Below are positions 53,488 through 64,000 of a DNA stretch of 64,000 bases, piece by piece; positions within the stretch are counted from its first letter, which is position 1; each line of letters opens with the position of its first letter. The DNA comes from Isoetes taiwanensis (taxonomy: Eukaryota; Streptophyta; Lycopodiopsida; Isoetales; Isoetaceae): positions 24,973,189-25,037,188 of the forward strand of contig JAJEKV010000001.1 of assembly GCA_021234155.1 (NCBI GenBank), given 5' to 3'. Under the pieces are notes generated by a model. That model did no database searches. It was not told the DNA's origin and worked only from the letters and a program-made list of their open reading frames with translations. The translations under genes were made by a program, and so were the position numbers.

Positions 53488-56400
53488 CTATCTATGCATT
53501 TGTTCCATTGTCTGGGAGATTGCTTTAAGCCATAAACTACTTTCTTTAGTCTCCAGACCTGGTGCTTGTTTCATAAAAATTTCCTCCTCAAGATCAGCAT
53601 TCAAAAATGTTGTGCTAACATCCATATGATGTAGCTCTAAGTCACATGCATTTGCCATGGCAATTAGCATTCTAATGCTTGTTAACTTAACTACTGGAGA
53701 ATAAGTCTCCTCATAATCAACGCCTTGTTTTTGAGAGTATCCTTGGGCTACGAGTCTCGCCTTATACTTGGTACTTCCATCTGCATTAATTTTCAGCTTG
53801 TAGACCCACTTGTTTCCAACAATATTCTTATTTTTAGGTATATCCACCAGCTCATATGTTGAGGTTCTGTCAAATGCATTAATCTCTTCTTCCATTGCTT
53901 CTCTCCATTTATTTGCATTTAGGCTGCTCATAGCATCGTCAAACGTCTCAGGAACTCCATTTTCAAGAACCATTAGAGCTTCAGTTATGTTCCCTTTATG
54001 CAATCTACTACTTCTCCCATTCCTTTGTCTTCCATAATCTTCAATGTTTATGTTTAGATCATCCTTTAATTTTTTTCCTTCTGTTTTCCTTTTCTTGTGC
54101 CCTGCATTTTCATGAAAGCTCTCTTCATTATTTTCCACATTTTGATTGTGTTCAACCTTATCTCTTTCCTCTTCTTCTTCACTATCAATTTCAAAATCCT
54201 CAAGTTTTGAAGAGTCCAAAGGTTCACTTAATGTATATGGCTTCTTTTCTTCTTCCTCTATCATGTATTTTGTCAACTCCTTTTGCACATATTCACCATT
54301 CATTCCTCTTGGCTTGTATAATTCTTTTTCTACAATTTCAACATCTCTGCTAACTACAATCCTCCTTGCTGCAGGATCATACACTCTATACCCTTTCGAA
54401 TGCTCATCATAACCTACTAAGTAGGTTATTAATGACCTATCATCAAGCTTCAGTCTTTTCTCTTCTGGTATATGTGTATAGGCTAGACATCCAAATGCCC
54501 TGAATTTATCATAATTTGATGGCTTTCCTGTCCACAATTCTTCTGGACTTTTTCCAGCCAATACCCTTGTTGGTAAAACATTCTGAATTACAACTGCAGT
54601 CTTAACTGCTTCTTCCCAAAGAAAATTTGGAAGTCCAGAGTGTTTTAACATGGCTCTAACTGCATTTAAGATGCTCTTATTTTTCCTCTCAGTTGCACCA
54701 TTCTGTTGAGGAGTATAGCTGCAAGTATATTGTCTTTTTATCCCTTTCTTTATGCAATAAGTTATGAACTTGGCTGACATATATTCTCCTCCCCTGTCTG
54801 ACCTGATACATTTGATTTTTTTTCCAGTAGAACATTCTACCTCTGCTGCAAACAGCTTAAAGGCCTCAAAAGCTAAACTCTTTCTTCTCAAGCAATAAAC
54901 TCTTGTTTCTCTACTATAATCATCAATGAAGGTTATAAAATATTTCTTACCTGAGATCCCTGTTATGTTCAGTGGTCCGCAGAGGTCTGTATGCACGAGC
55001 TCCAAGACATCTTTTGCTCTTTCCTTAGATCTTGAAAAAGGCAACCTGCATTGTTTTCCTAACATGCATCCTTTGCATACATGATTGACAATTTTACTAT
55101 TAGAACTTTGTATCAATCCTTGATTTATTAGATACTCAATATTTTTAAAATGTGTGTGACCAAGTCTCTCGTGCCAGCACAACATATCAGGAATGATAGC
55201 CACATTAATGCTGTTCAAACAGTGAGGATCAATGCCAAACAAGTTTCCAACACGCTTCCCTAAAAATTTCAATTTATTTCCTTCATAAACCTTACATTCA
55301 AGTTGCTCAAACACAACTTTGAAACCCATGTCAACTAGTTGACAAACTGAAATTAAGTTCCTGACTAAGCTTGGAACACACAACACATTTTGTAAATTAA
55401 CTGCTCTTCCTTCTAGATCAAACAATTCTAGAACTCCAACTTCTTCAATTTTCTGCAAACTGCCATCTCCAACTTGTACATGTCCTCCTTTATTGTTCTT
55501 GCACTCCTTTAGCAACTTTGATGTGCATGTTATGCTTTTTTCAGCTCCACTATCTAAAATTAGGAGATTATCATCATCAATATTTGAGCAAGCAGCAAAA
55601 ATTTCAGAGTTTCTTACCTCATCATCTGTTTCTGATGTTTCTTCTTCCAGCTTGACTTCTTCTGTCATGTTTGCTTCAAAAACAGATTTTCCTCTTCCCC
55701 TACCTCTTCCCCTTGCATTCGTATTTCTTCCTCCCCTTCCTCTTCCTCTAGAGCTGTCTTTTGGTGTGGAGCAAGTAGAAGCATAATGACCTCTGCCTCC
55801 ACAATTGTAACAGTTTATTTCTTTTGTCATGTTTGGACAATTTATCTTTATATGTCCATGCTGGTTACAATGATAACAGGGTCCAACTCTGCCACGATTT
55901 TCCCCTCTATTCTTTCCCTTTGTGAATAGTATTTGGCTTGTTTCTTCTTCATCAGTAACTTTATTCTGTTCTATTTCTGTTTTCAGCATCCTTTCAGCTT
56001 CTTCTCTGGTCCTTGCTATTGTCCTTATGAATACTGCTATATTTCCCAAACTTGTCACACTTCTAGAAATTGCAAGAACTTGTTGCTGTTGAGAATATGT
56101 AACCCCTGCACCCTCAAGGTCTGCAATAATATTATCAAAGCTTTGTAGGAACTCATTCACATTGCTTTTGTCAACAAGTTTCAGCCTCCTCAATTCATTT
56201 TCCAGGACATCGATCTGTGAGGAAGTCTTCTCCTCATATGTCATCAGCAAATATTTCCACATGTCTCTGGGATGTTTTCCTCTTAGTTTCAACACAATCC
56301 CAAAACTCACTTTACTTATAATGATTCCTTGAGCCTCTCTTAACTTGGCCTGACTTTCACTGCCTTCACCTGCACCAGAGGTTACACTGACCTCTCTGCC

Positions 56401-56628
56401 ATCTTCTCCAGCCATACTCTCAGCTTCTGCTGTGGAACTTCCTTCTTCAGCAACATTTGAAGACTTGTACTTAATTTCTTTCACAACTGCATTAGCTGGC
56501 TCAACAATTTCCCATAAATCCTCTACTTGCAACACATGCTTTATCTTCTCTTTCCAAACCTGGAATCCTGAATCTCCTTTGAATACTTCAATAGCATTCA
56601 GTAAGCCTGCACCAAAACGGCTAGACAT
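53488..56628 (-). pseudogene. Copia-3 gag-protease-integrase-RT polyprotein, broken in RT
   Basis: 1,046 codons from ATG at 56628 (MSSRFGAGLL), 6 nt from the PBS. CCHC knuckles at residues 251-264 and 273-286, Arg/Gly-rich tract 293-313, protease LDSGAE 358-363, integrase zinc H486/H491/C518/C521 and DDE D548/D611/E647, then RT fingers (YKARLVAQGYSQKQGVDYEE). At about 53555 a small deletion between the APG motif and the KVVYGLKQ block shifts the frame and ends it. Otherwise undamaged, so this family could recently have been active. Confidence 0.93.
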
Positions 56629-56633
56629 TTTCT

Positions 56634-56646
56634 AGCTCTGATACCA
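56634..56646 (-). promoter_or_regulatory. Copia-3 primer binding site
   Basis: TGGTATCAGAGCT on the minus strand next to the 5' LTR, complementary to initiator Met tRNA. Confidence 0.9.
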
Positions 56647-56647
56647 A

Positions 56648-57521
56648 TGTGAGTAAATTAATAACTGAGTTATTTATATCTCAATTTGTCAAGACAAATG
56701 TCTAGCTTATTCAAATGCTCTATGCATCATTACCATCTTTGAAAACCATATTCATTATGCAAATGTTTGCACTTAGCACCTACACAACAATAGCAAATAA
56801 ATCTCATAACAGATAAACCACTGTCAGGCAAATCAATCCCATAGCAAATATTTTAGCAATGACCATTGTCATTCTTACAGCAAATAACCATTGAAGATAA
56901 AATCAATGGCAATCTTAAAGCAATGCCCTTATCATTTTATTACCTTCGCCACAACAGTTAGACCTTTTATTCGAATGGCTGTCGCTTGGGGTCGTCACGA
57001 AACCTACACTAGCAATTGATCAATCAGACTTCTTAGGTTTATAATGGACAGTTCCGGCGGTGCTGGAACCGCCCAAGTCTTCCGGATCATGCTTCAATCT
57101 TATCTGTACAGGAGTTTTCATCTGAAAAACTTTCTACTTTCGAATAAGGCTTTGCCTCCAAATTGAATGATATCGAAAAATATCATTAACCATATTTTCC
57201 CTTTTAGCTTTATTTCACATGTTCAACCATAGGTGGTAAAACATGAATATCCCATATTCATATCATAGTCCATGAAATATCCCATATTCATAGCCTAAGA
57301 AAGTTTGTTCTGTTTCCTGTATTTACCTTAGGTCATTTCGCAGCAGATAATCCAATTCTTCACTTTAGCATCATAAGATCATGTGTTCCCAATCTGCTGT
57401 TCTATTTAAATCATGTTGTCTCTATTTTGTCTGTTAATTCCAACCTCTGATTACCCAGTTAAATGTTCAACCTGACAACAGCTTAAGAATAATGAGTTGT
57501 GAACTGAACAATATTCTCACA
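56648..57521 (-). repeat. Copia-3 5' LTR
   Basis: 874 bp; about 1 percent different from the other LTR, including a short insertion near 57370. Confidence 0.93.
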
Positions 57522-57526
57522 ACTCA

Positions 57527-58343
57527 GCACTAGACAACGGGGCTAGAGGCAATACGGATGGGGGATCCCTGCTGAGCGTGGCTACTAGGGATCCCATAGC
57601 GGGCTAGGCCTATGGTCGGTCACTTTGTGTGGGCCGGGCATGGGTCCGACACCTCTTGGGGAATGGTGTCGCCCAAGTGTTGGCTTGGCTCCTGTTTTGG
57701 GGGTCAAGTCGGGTACGAATCGTGTGTCGCCACGATTCTCTAGCCGCCCGTGGAACCTCTAGACCCCGGGAAGGGGAGATGCAACCCTTCCTGCCTCGAT
57801 GGACCGGGGAGATGCAACTTGGAGTAGTCCCGATGGGTGATACCATGGGATTGCGTATCCGGAAGGCTAGAGTCATGTCAGAGCCCGATTTAGCTCATTC
57901 TGCAAAGTATGCACAGGAGGGGCAGATGGAGTGGTCAACCCTAGCCATTGTCTATAGCCAGCCCTGCCATTATTATGACTCGGTCTGCTCTATCTTGAGG
58001 CCTGGCCGGTCAGTCAGATCCTCCTTATGAGTCGGAGCCATGGGTAGGAGCTCTCATGTTTTTATGGCATATGATTATCTTCTTTGTAGTTGTGGATATG
58101 TGGATGGTCTACCTTTCGAGGTAGTATAATGTATTGCTATTGCTAGTTCTGACGTTGTTTATGCTTTCGCTGTGATAGGATCCCATAGGGGAAGGGCACG
58201 CAAGACACCTTCGTGTCCCCTTCCCGCACTAGAGTCATCTCAGAGTGTGGGATAGACGGAGGGCCCGTGCGGTCGAGGACCGGATGGGGGATTTCCTGCG
58301 GAGTGTACGGCCGGGCGCCGTATATTTAGCAGGGAGCGTCACA
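57527..58343 (+). repeat. Gypsy 3' LTR, right part
   Basis: Continues the LTR after Copia-3 to GGGAGCGTCACA. Has a small deletion relative to the 5' LTR (about 22 bp near 57675). Followed by TSD gcaga. Confidence 0.93.
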
Positions 58344-58348
58344 GCAGA

Positions 58349-59540
58349 AAAGCATGACAAAAGGGCTTTAGGGCAGACTGGTTTCAAGAAAAATCATTCT
58401 ACACTGGATCGTTTGTTGACTCTGATAGTTGTAGCTGAAGGGGTAAAAGATGAAAGATGTGCTATATTGTTGCATTGTGAATTTGCTAAGGCATTCGATC
58501 GAGTGCAACGTAGTAAGCTGGGTGCGAGACTTCAACATTTTGGAGTTCCAACAGACTTGAAAAAAGGAGTGTTTAGACTATACCAAAAGGTCTTGGTGGA
58601 ACTTTCTTTCCTTATGGATGGTCCAGAAAAAGTTGTAAGCAATATTGGGGTAAAAGAGGGTTGTCTTGTTTTTCCGGCCCTTTTTGCCATGTTCATAGAG
58701 GAATGGTTAATTAGTGAAGGAGGAGAAGGAGCATGGGTAGGCCACAGGATGGGGATGAAGGTGAATAAAGATATAAGATGAAGATGATTGTAGTGAAAAG
58801 GAGGCAGGAGGTGATGTTACTGATTGACCGGGATGAACTAGAGCAGATACATCAATATACGTATTTGAATTTGGATAATAGATGACTATAAATGAAATGA
58901 AGTTGTAAATAAGCGAATAGCCGAGGGTATGCACGCAATATAGCCTACTATCAATTGATGAAAATGTCCTATATGGGGACCTGATTTGACATTGTCTAAA
59001 TGAGCAGAGGTTGAACAATTACAAAAGAGGTTGTTGCTCTCAGAACTAGGCGTCAAAAGTAAAACTCCTTATTCGATATTACTTGCTAAAACATGTTTGA
59101 TACCTTTAGAGGTTGAGGAATTTCCTAATCACTTGATCATTTAATTTTTATCAAAGAGTACAAAACTGGATAGCGTCTCTCACATCAAGCACTTGTAGAA
59201 TCAATGAGTCAAGGGTATGGAAGTTGGTATAGAAAGTTGGAGGAATGGATGAAGAAATTGGGCACGGGGATGGAAGACTTACTAAAGAGTATTGGCATAC
59301 AAGCATATGTGGTGGAGAAAGTGATTACTAAGCTTTGGAGTGATGGCACAAAATTGAATTTCTACATTCAAGAAGTAAATCCCCAAAATCCCATGGTATT
59401 ATACACTGAACAAGAATATTTAAATGTGGGAATTGGGATAAGAAAGAGAAACCTTATATCCCAAGCATGGCTAAGTTCTCATAAGCTCGAAATGAAAGTG
59501 GAAAGGATGCATGGAGTTAAGCGGAACAAAAAGAAGATGC
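58349..59540 (+). pseudogene. LINE-B RT fragment, right of gypsy insertion
   Basis: Continues in frame from 39025: KHDKRALGQTGFKKNHSTLD, RLLTLIVVAEGVK, EFAKAFDRVQ (catalytic Asp replaced by Glu in D-F-x-K-A-F), then a diverged remainder with EELEQ-like and YTYL motifs and finally SHKLEMKVERMHGVKR, similar to LINE-A's LSSHQLEIEAGRVRN. The YADD region is lost. Interrupted at 59540 by LINE-C. Confidence 0.8.
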
Positions 59541-59585
59541 TATTAAAATAAGCCTTCTGGAACAGATTAAAGACATCAGATCTTT

Positions 59586-62466
59586 ACTTGAAATTAAAAT
59601 AACCCCAAGGATGACTCCCTTCACTTGAAAGAAGAGCAGCTGGAAATTCAGATCAAGACTTTGGAAGAACACCAAGTTAAAGGTATGGCCCTCAGAAGTA
59701 AAGTCAAGATGTATAATCAGCTAGACCAGGAGAGCTCTAAAATGTTCTTCAGAGTTGCCAGGAATAGATTGGTTAATAACTCTATTACTCAGTTGGAATT
59801 AGACCAAGGAGTCATTCACACAAATGAAAGAGAAATTGCCTCAGCCTTTCTTAAGTTCTACACTAACCTGTTTAGGGATGAGATGGTTGAGGACAACAAA
59901 ATCCAAGAAGTTTTTGATATTGTTGGCCCCCCAATGAAGTGATGGAAGATGATTGGACTGAGGTCCCTGACCTCCCCGAAATCTTTGAAAGCCTAAAAAA
60001 GATGAAGCATGGGAAGAGTCCTGGCATTGATGGCTTTCAGCCAGAATTTTTTGTGGAATTTTGGCCTATAATGAAGGATGACATTGTCCACTTTATCCAA
60101 GGGGTCTGGAGAGCCAGGACAATATACTCCACTTTCAATGTTGGTGTAATCTCTCTCATTCCTAAGACTGATTCCCCCACTAAAACCAATGAGTGGCGCC
60201 CTATTTCTCTGACTACCACCCTTTACAAATTAGTGGCTAAAATTATAGCCGGCAGGATAGTGGTTCATCTCCAAAACAAAGTGAATGCTTGTCAGCCTGC
60301 CTTCTTACCTAATAGGTCTATTCTTGACAACTACATTGCTGCTAATGAGGCCCTGCATTGGAATAGGTTGACCAAACAAAACTGTATCCTTCTTAAGCTG
60401 GACTTCAGAAGGGCTTATGATTGCATCTCCTGGAAATTTATGGAAAAATCTCTTGTTCATATTGGTATTCATCCTTACCTTATTAAGCTTATTATGGAGT
60501 TGAATCAAAAGGCTACTTCCTGTGTTTTTATCAATGGAACTCCCACGGATTTCTTTCCCATTCAGAGGGGGATAAGACAAGAGTGCCTCCTGGCCCCCTA
60601 CCTTTTCATAATTGCTGCAGAAATGCTCACTAAGATGATCCTTTCCTACCAAGAAAAGGGTATGCTCCAAGGTCTACAAATGCCTGATTCTAATAAACAG
60701 TTTTCTATCCTCCAATATGCTGATGATACCTTCACCATGATTAAAGCTGATAATAGCAATTTGGACAATTTTATGGACTGCATTACCAAATTTGGTGCCG
60801 CTTCTGGAATTCGTTTGAATTATGCCAAGTGCTCCATTCTTACTGATGGCTCCTACCCTGACCTTAATACTCATGGTATCAAATTTGTCCCTAATGGCCA
60901 GTATTTGACCTTATTAGGGCTCCCCCTTGCAGTTCATATGTCCCACAAGATTGCTTGGCAGCCTTTGATTAACAGGATCCGGAAAAAACTCCTCCTCAAA
61001 GGATCTCTCTCTCTTGCTGGGAGAATTTTAATTGCTAATTCTGTACTTGCAAGCAGTCATGTTTACTTCTCCTCTGCCCTGATTGCCGATAAAGCCTTTT
61101 ATAGCAAGATTGAACAATGCATCAAAGAATATATCTGGCAAGGTACTCATCTGACTGCTTGGGATGAGCTGACTCATAGTAAAAGATCTGGGGGCCTGGG
61201 ATGTAAATCTCTCTTCCTTCAGGCCCAAGTGTTAGGTGCTAAAAATGTTTGGAAAGCCATCTCTGGCTTCCAATCTCCTGCTATGGATTTTATCAGGTTC
61301 TGGTTTAATAAGAGCAAACCTCTGGGGAGTCCCTCTCTAAAGCATCAACTTCCAAACTCTGCCTTTTATGATTTCCACTGTGCTGCAAATACTTCCCCTC
61401 TCCTTAGGAACATTTTTAAAGCTTGGGAGAAAGTTGCCACAAATTTTACACATGATAAAATGACTAATTCTGTGAGAGATACTTCCATCTTTTGGTCTCC
61501 TGTTATGCCCCTCCCTCCCCTTCTTTTTCTGCTATGGCCATATGTCATCCTACCTGCTATAAAAAATGGCATTCTACCAATATTTTACATGTCAAGGACC
61601 TCATTGATGACAGTGATAAGTGGATCCCTTGGGAGAAGATCAAGAGGAAAGTAGGTGGTGGTGCCACTCACAGATTGATATACAAGCATGTAGTGCTGAC
61701 TTGCTCCCCCTTTTTGGGCAAAGATGGTAATGGGGAAAGTCACTCTCCTCTGAACTGGTTTTTCAAAGTCAAAAGGAGTTATAAAGTGTCCAAAATCTAC
61801 TATGCACGTCTCCCTCAGAAAAACAAGAAGCATGCCTCCCTTCAGGGCCTCTCCCTCAAGAATTTCAAGAAGACTCTCCTATCTATTTGGAAATCCTACT
61901 CTTGTCCTAAGATAAAAGTGTTCTCCTGGCTTATCCTTCATAGTGCTATCTTGAGCAACACTAATATGATCAAGAGGAACTTCAAGTCTGTTCACAGCGC
62001 TCTCTGCCAACTCTGTAATACCCAAGATGAGTCAGTGCTTCATATTTTCACTTGTCCTAGGATTCATGACTTATGGAGTTGGTTGACTCGGATGGGTCTG
62101 AACCCTGATCTGGATTCTATATCTAATATTTCCCAATTCTTTCTGCTCCAGGACTCCAATGTCAATTCCACTGTTCCTCAATTAGCCTTTTGGATTGTCT
62201 GGAAGCATAGAAATAATGTGGCTCTGGCAAACAGGAAGTGTGACCTCAACTGGATGAAGCTTAATTTCCAATTCGAGCTCATTAGATGTGCTATGGCTCA
62301 TAAGGCCCTAAAATTGGAGAAATTTGATTGGTTGCTTTGGGGGTCCTTCAAGTCTAATTTCTTTACTGTTCGTTTTGACTCTTTGATTGACCTGAATTCC
62401 TTTGTGGATTGCAGCCTTTTTGAACAGTGTTGTACAGGTCTTCAGAGGGACCACTCTACCGGATGA
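59586..62466 (+). pseudogene. LINE-C ORF2: reverse transcriptase and zf-RVT
   Basis: Three overlapping frames. 59586-59942 is the linker (RNRLVNNSITQLELDQG). 59939-61654 is RT: GKSPGIDGFQPEFF, VISLIPKTDSPTKTNEWRPI, LKLDFRRAYDCISW, a GIRQECLLAPYLF block where GIRQGCP is usual (Gly replaced by Glu), and YADD at 60716-60727. A frameshift at about 61505 leads to the C-terminus with a zf-RVT-like Cys/His module (LCQLCNTQDESVLHIFTC). Two frameshifts and the block-4 change indicate an inactive copy. Confidence 0.9.
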
Positions 62467-63024
62467 TGTCCCTGTTCACCACTCGGGGACCCCCCAGACA
62501 GGCTGTAAGGGCGACTTTCTGGTTAAAATTCCTGCTCAAAGAGGCGTATAATGCTCATATCCTTCACAAGTTCATTGGAGCCCATAATCGGCTTCTTACA
62601 GAAGGTCAATTTTCATGCCTACGGTCCATGTATTACTACCACAAGGGTAGACGTGAGGCTGCTGTTGGTGTTCCGTTGGACATAATTTAGGTCCCCCTTG
62701 ATGAATTGCTACTGCTCACCCCTTCTTGGGTCGAGATCAATTGGATTGCCCCTCCCTGTTATATCATTCATTCCCCGACCTCCCTGCCATCCCGGCTTCC
62801 CTGCTGAATCTGTCATCTCTCCCGGTCCATGATGCTCCCCATGTTCAGAATTCTGCTCCCTCTGGTGGAATATGGCTATGAAGATAATCCTTGGACAGAG
62901 TTTATCTCTTTGTGCCAGATGGTTGTTTGGGTCTGTTGTTACAGTTCGGATGTTTTCTATATGGGCTCTGAGCCTTATTTTGTATGTTTTTTAATTTATG
63001 ATTAATAGAATCCTTCCTTTTCCT

Positions 63025-63155
<131 letters not shown>

Positions 63156-63246
63156 AACCTTATATCACAAGCACGGCGAAGTTCTCATAAGCTTGAAATG
63201 AAAGTGGAAAGGATGAATGGAGTTAAGCGGAATGAAAAGAAGATGC
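63156..63246 (+). repeat. LINE-B 91-bp repeat to the right of LINE-C
   Basis: Same sequence as 59450-59540 with 7 mismatches. Best read as the second copy of the LINE-C target duplication. Confidence 0.75.
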
Positions 63247-64000
63247 CCATGATTTTAAAAAGCGTCAGGTGTTCGGCTATTTATAGGATAAGAATCGTTA
63301 TACGCATTGCATCCTAATACTCACATTGCATCCTAGCCCTCAGATCACGGAATATTCTATACGATATGCCATATCCTTGAAGCATGATCGTAGAGTCAAG
63401 AAGAAAATGGAGTCAAACCCCATTTTCCACATCATCCTATGATTTCAAGGCCATTGTTCAGAGTCAATGATGTAGTCAATAACAAACACTGCCTTCACAT
63501 CGACACATGATAACACATTGAATGGATTACATCATAATAGGATTTGAATGATAAGAAGAAGGACTTACTTAGTTCACTCGTAAGAAGGGTATCCTACATC
63601 TGTGCCATTACACAAACTTATGCAAGAGGATGTGCCAACAACCTTCAATAAACATTGATGAAGCACAACGGCAAGTCCAAAAAAAAAAACTCTTAACATG
63701 TATGAAGCACAAGAACAGCTCCAAAGAACAATAACTTTGATACAACTATGTTGTTGCATACTTGTCATTATGGATACAAGCTTCTGTTGCATGAATACAC
63801 CTTCCTTTTAAATGAAGATGGATCAAAGTACATGTGCATAACTATGCCATCGCATACGTGTCATTACAGTTTCTAATGCAACCGAAGTACAACAAATTTA
63901 GGTTGCACATCTGATAGAACTGCTGTTACAGACCTGCCATTAAAAACTCTCACAGAACTCTCCCTCGCAGCTACTGTGCTATTGGAATTGAAGAACATTG
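63247..64000. other. Unassigned sequence to window end
   Basis: AT-rich, no supported gene. Contains a loose repeat of aagcac-aa-caagtcc-aa (63661-63725), with no coding or transposon signature. Confidence 0.45.

Larger units (their letters stand above)
51536..57521 (-). mobile_element. Copia-3: nearly intact Ty1/copia element nested in gypsy 3' LTR
   Basis: Ends TGTGAG and CTCACA. Target duplication actca at 51531-51535 and 57522-57526. Length 5,986 bp, minus orientation. LTRs of 869 and 874 bp differ at roughly ten positions by eye, about 1 percent, so the insertion is relatively recent. Same clade as Copia-1 and Copia-2. Confidence 0.95.
39026..58343 (+). mobile_element. Ty3/gypsy chromovirus carrying a histone H3-like gene
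   Basis: LTR ends TGTGACGTTCC and GGAACGTCACA are perfect 11-bp inverses. Target duplication gcaga is at 39021-39025 and 58344-58348. Without nested Copia-3 the element is about 13.3 kb, long for a chromovirus because about 4.4 kb lies between the 5' LTR and gag. Order: LTR, PBS, histone H3-like ORF, hairpin repeats, unknown ORF(s), gag with zinc knuckle, protease, RT, RNase H, integrase with chromodomain, structured 3' region, LTR. Several stops and frameshifts make this copy defective. Confidence 0.95.

Overview
The window is plant nuclear DNA. Supporting evidence is P-class and PLS-class PPR genes, plant-type Ty1/copia elements, a Ty3/gypsy chromovirus, L1-type LINEs, AACCCTA telo-box promoter DNA and plant-style GT-AG introns. 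The lineage cannot be fixed from sequence alone; a seedless land plant (fern, lycophyte or bryophyte) is my guess. Almost everything is transposon inside transposon. The only long, intact, host-like gene is a P-class PPR gene on the minus strand (35794-37902).

Left half (1-28221): PPR debris, then a duplicated gene-derived repeat (called R1; 3257-4751, and 6090-28221 in pieces). The second R1 copy was split by a copia element (Copia-1, 6640-26395). Copia-1 was itself hit three times. Copia-2 landed in gag (8024-13626, TSD gatga). A 548-bp long-TIR MITE landed in integrase (14756-15303). A 7.86-kb P-like/hAT-like DNA transposon landed in the 3' LTR (18507-26361, TSD tattgatt). That DNA transposon carries a five-exon transposase gene of about 1,400 codons and a convergent small gene whose protein starts like histone H3 and lies behind two E2F-type sites.

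Middle (28222-38904): gene-fragment and SINE-like debris, a LINE relic (LINE-A) with its own retroposon insertion, the PPR gene with a decayed tail of further repeats, and two strong inverted repeats upstream of it.

Right half (38905-64000): a LINE relic (LINE-B) is interrupted by a 13.3-kb gypsy chromovirus (39026-58343, TSD gcaga), whose 3' LTR is interrupted by a minus-strand copia element (Copia-3, 51536-57521, TSD actca). LINE-B is also interrupted by an L1-type LINE (LINE-C, 59541-63154) that ends in about 64 AG dinucleotides.

The most striking content is in the chromovirus. Between its 5' LTR and gag it encodes a histone H3-like protein: an H3-like N-terminal tail, a roughly 200-residue charged linker, and a recognisable H3 histone fold with C-terminus. 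A second long unrecognised ORF and three tandem hairpin units follow. The gag frame has no start codon of its own. A splice donor in the LTR, 40 nt after an ATG, joins in frame to an acceptor at the gag boundary, so gag-pol and the H3-like protein would come from alternatively spliced RNAs. The integrase ends in a chromodomain, a family that often reads H3 tails. This copy is dead (stops, frameshifts, and loss of a reverse transcriptase catalytic Asp), but the architecture points to a retrotransposon lineage that carries its own histone.
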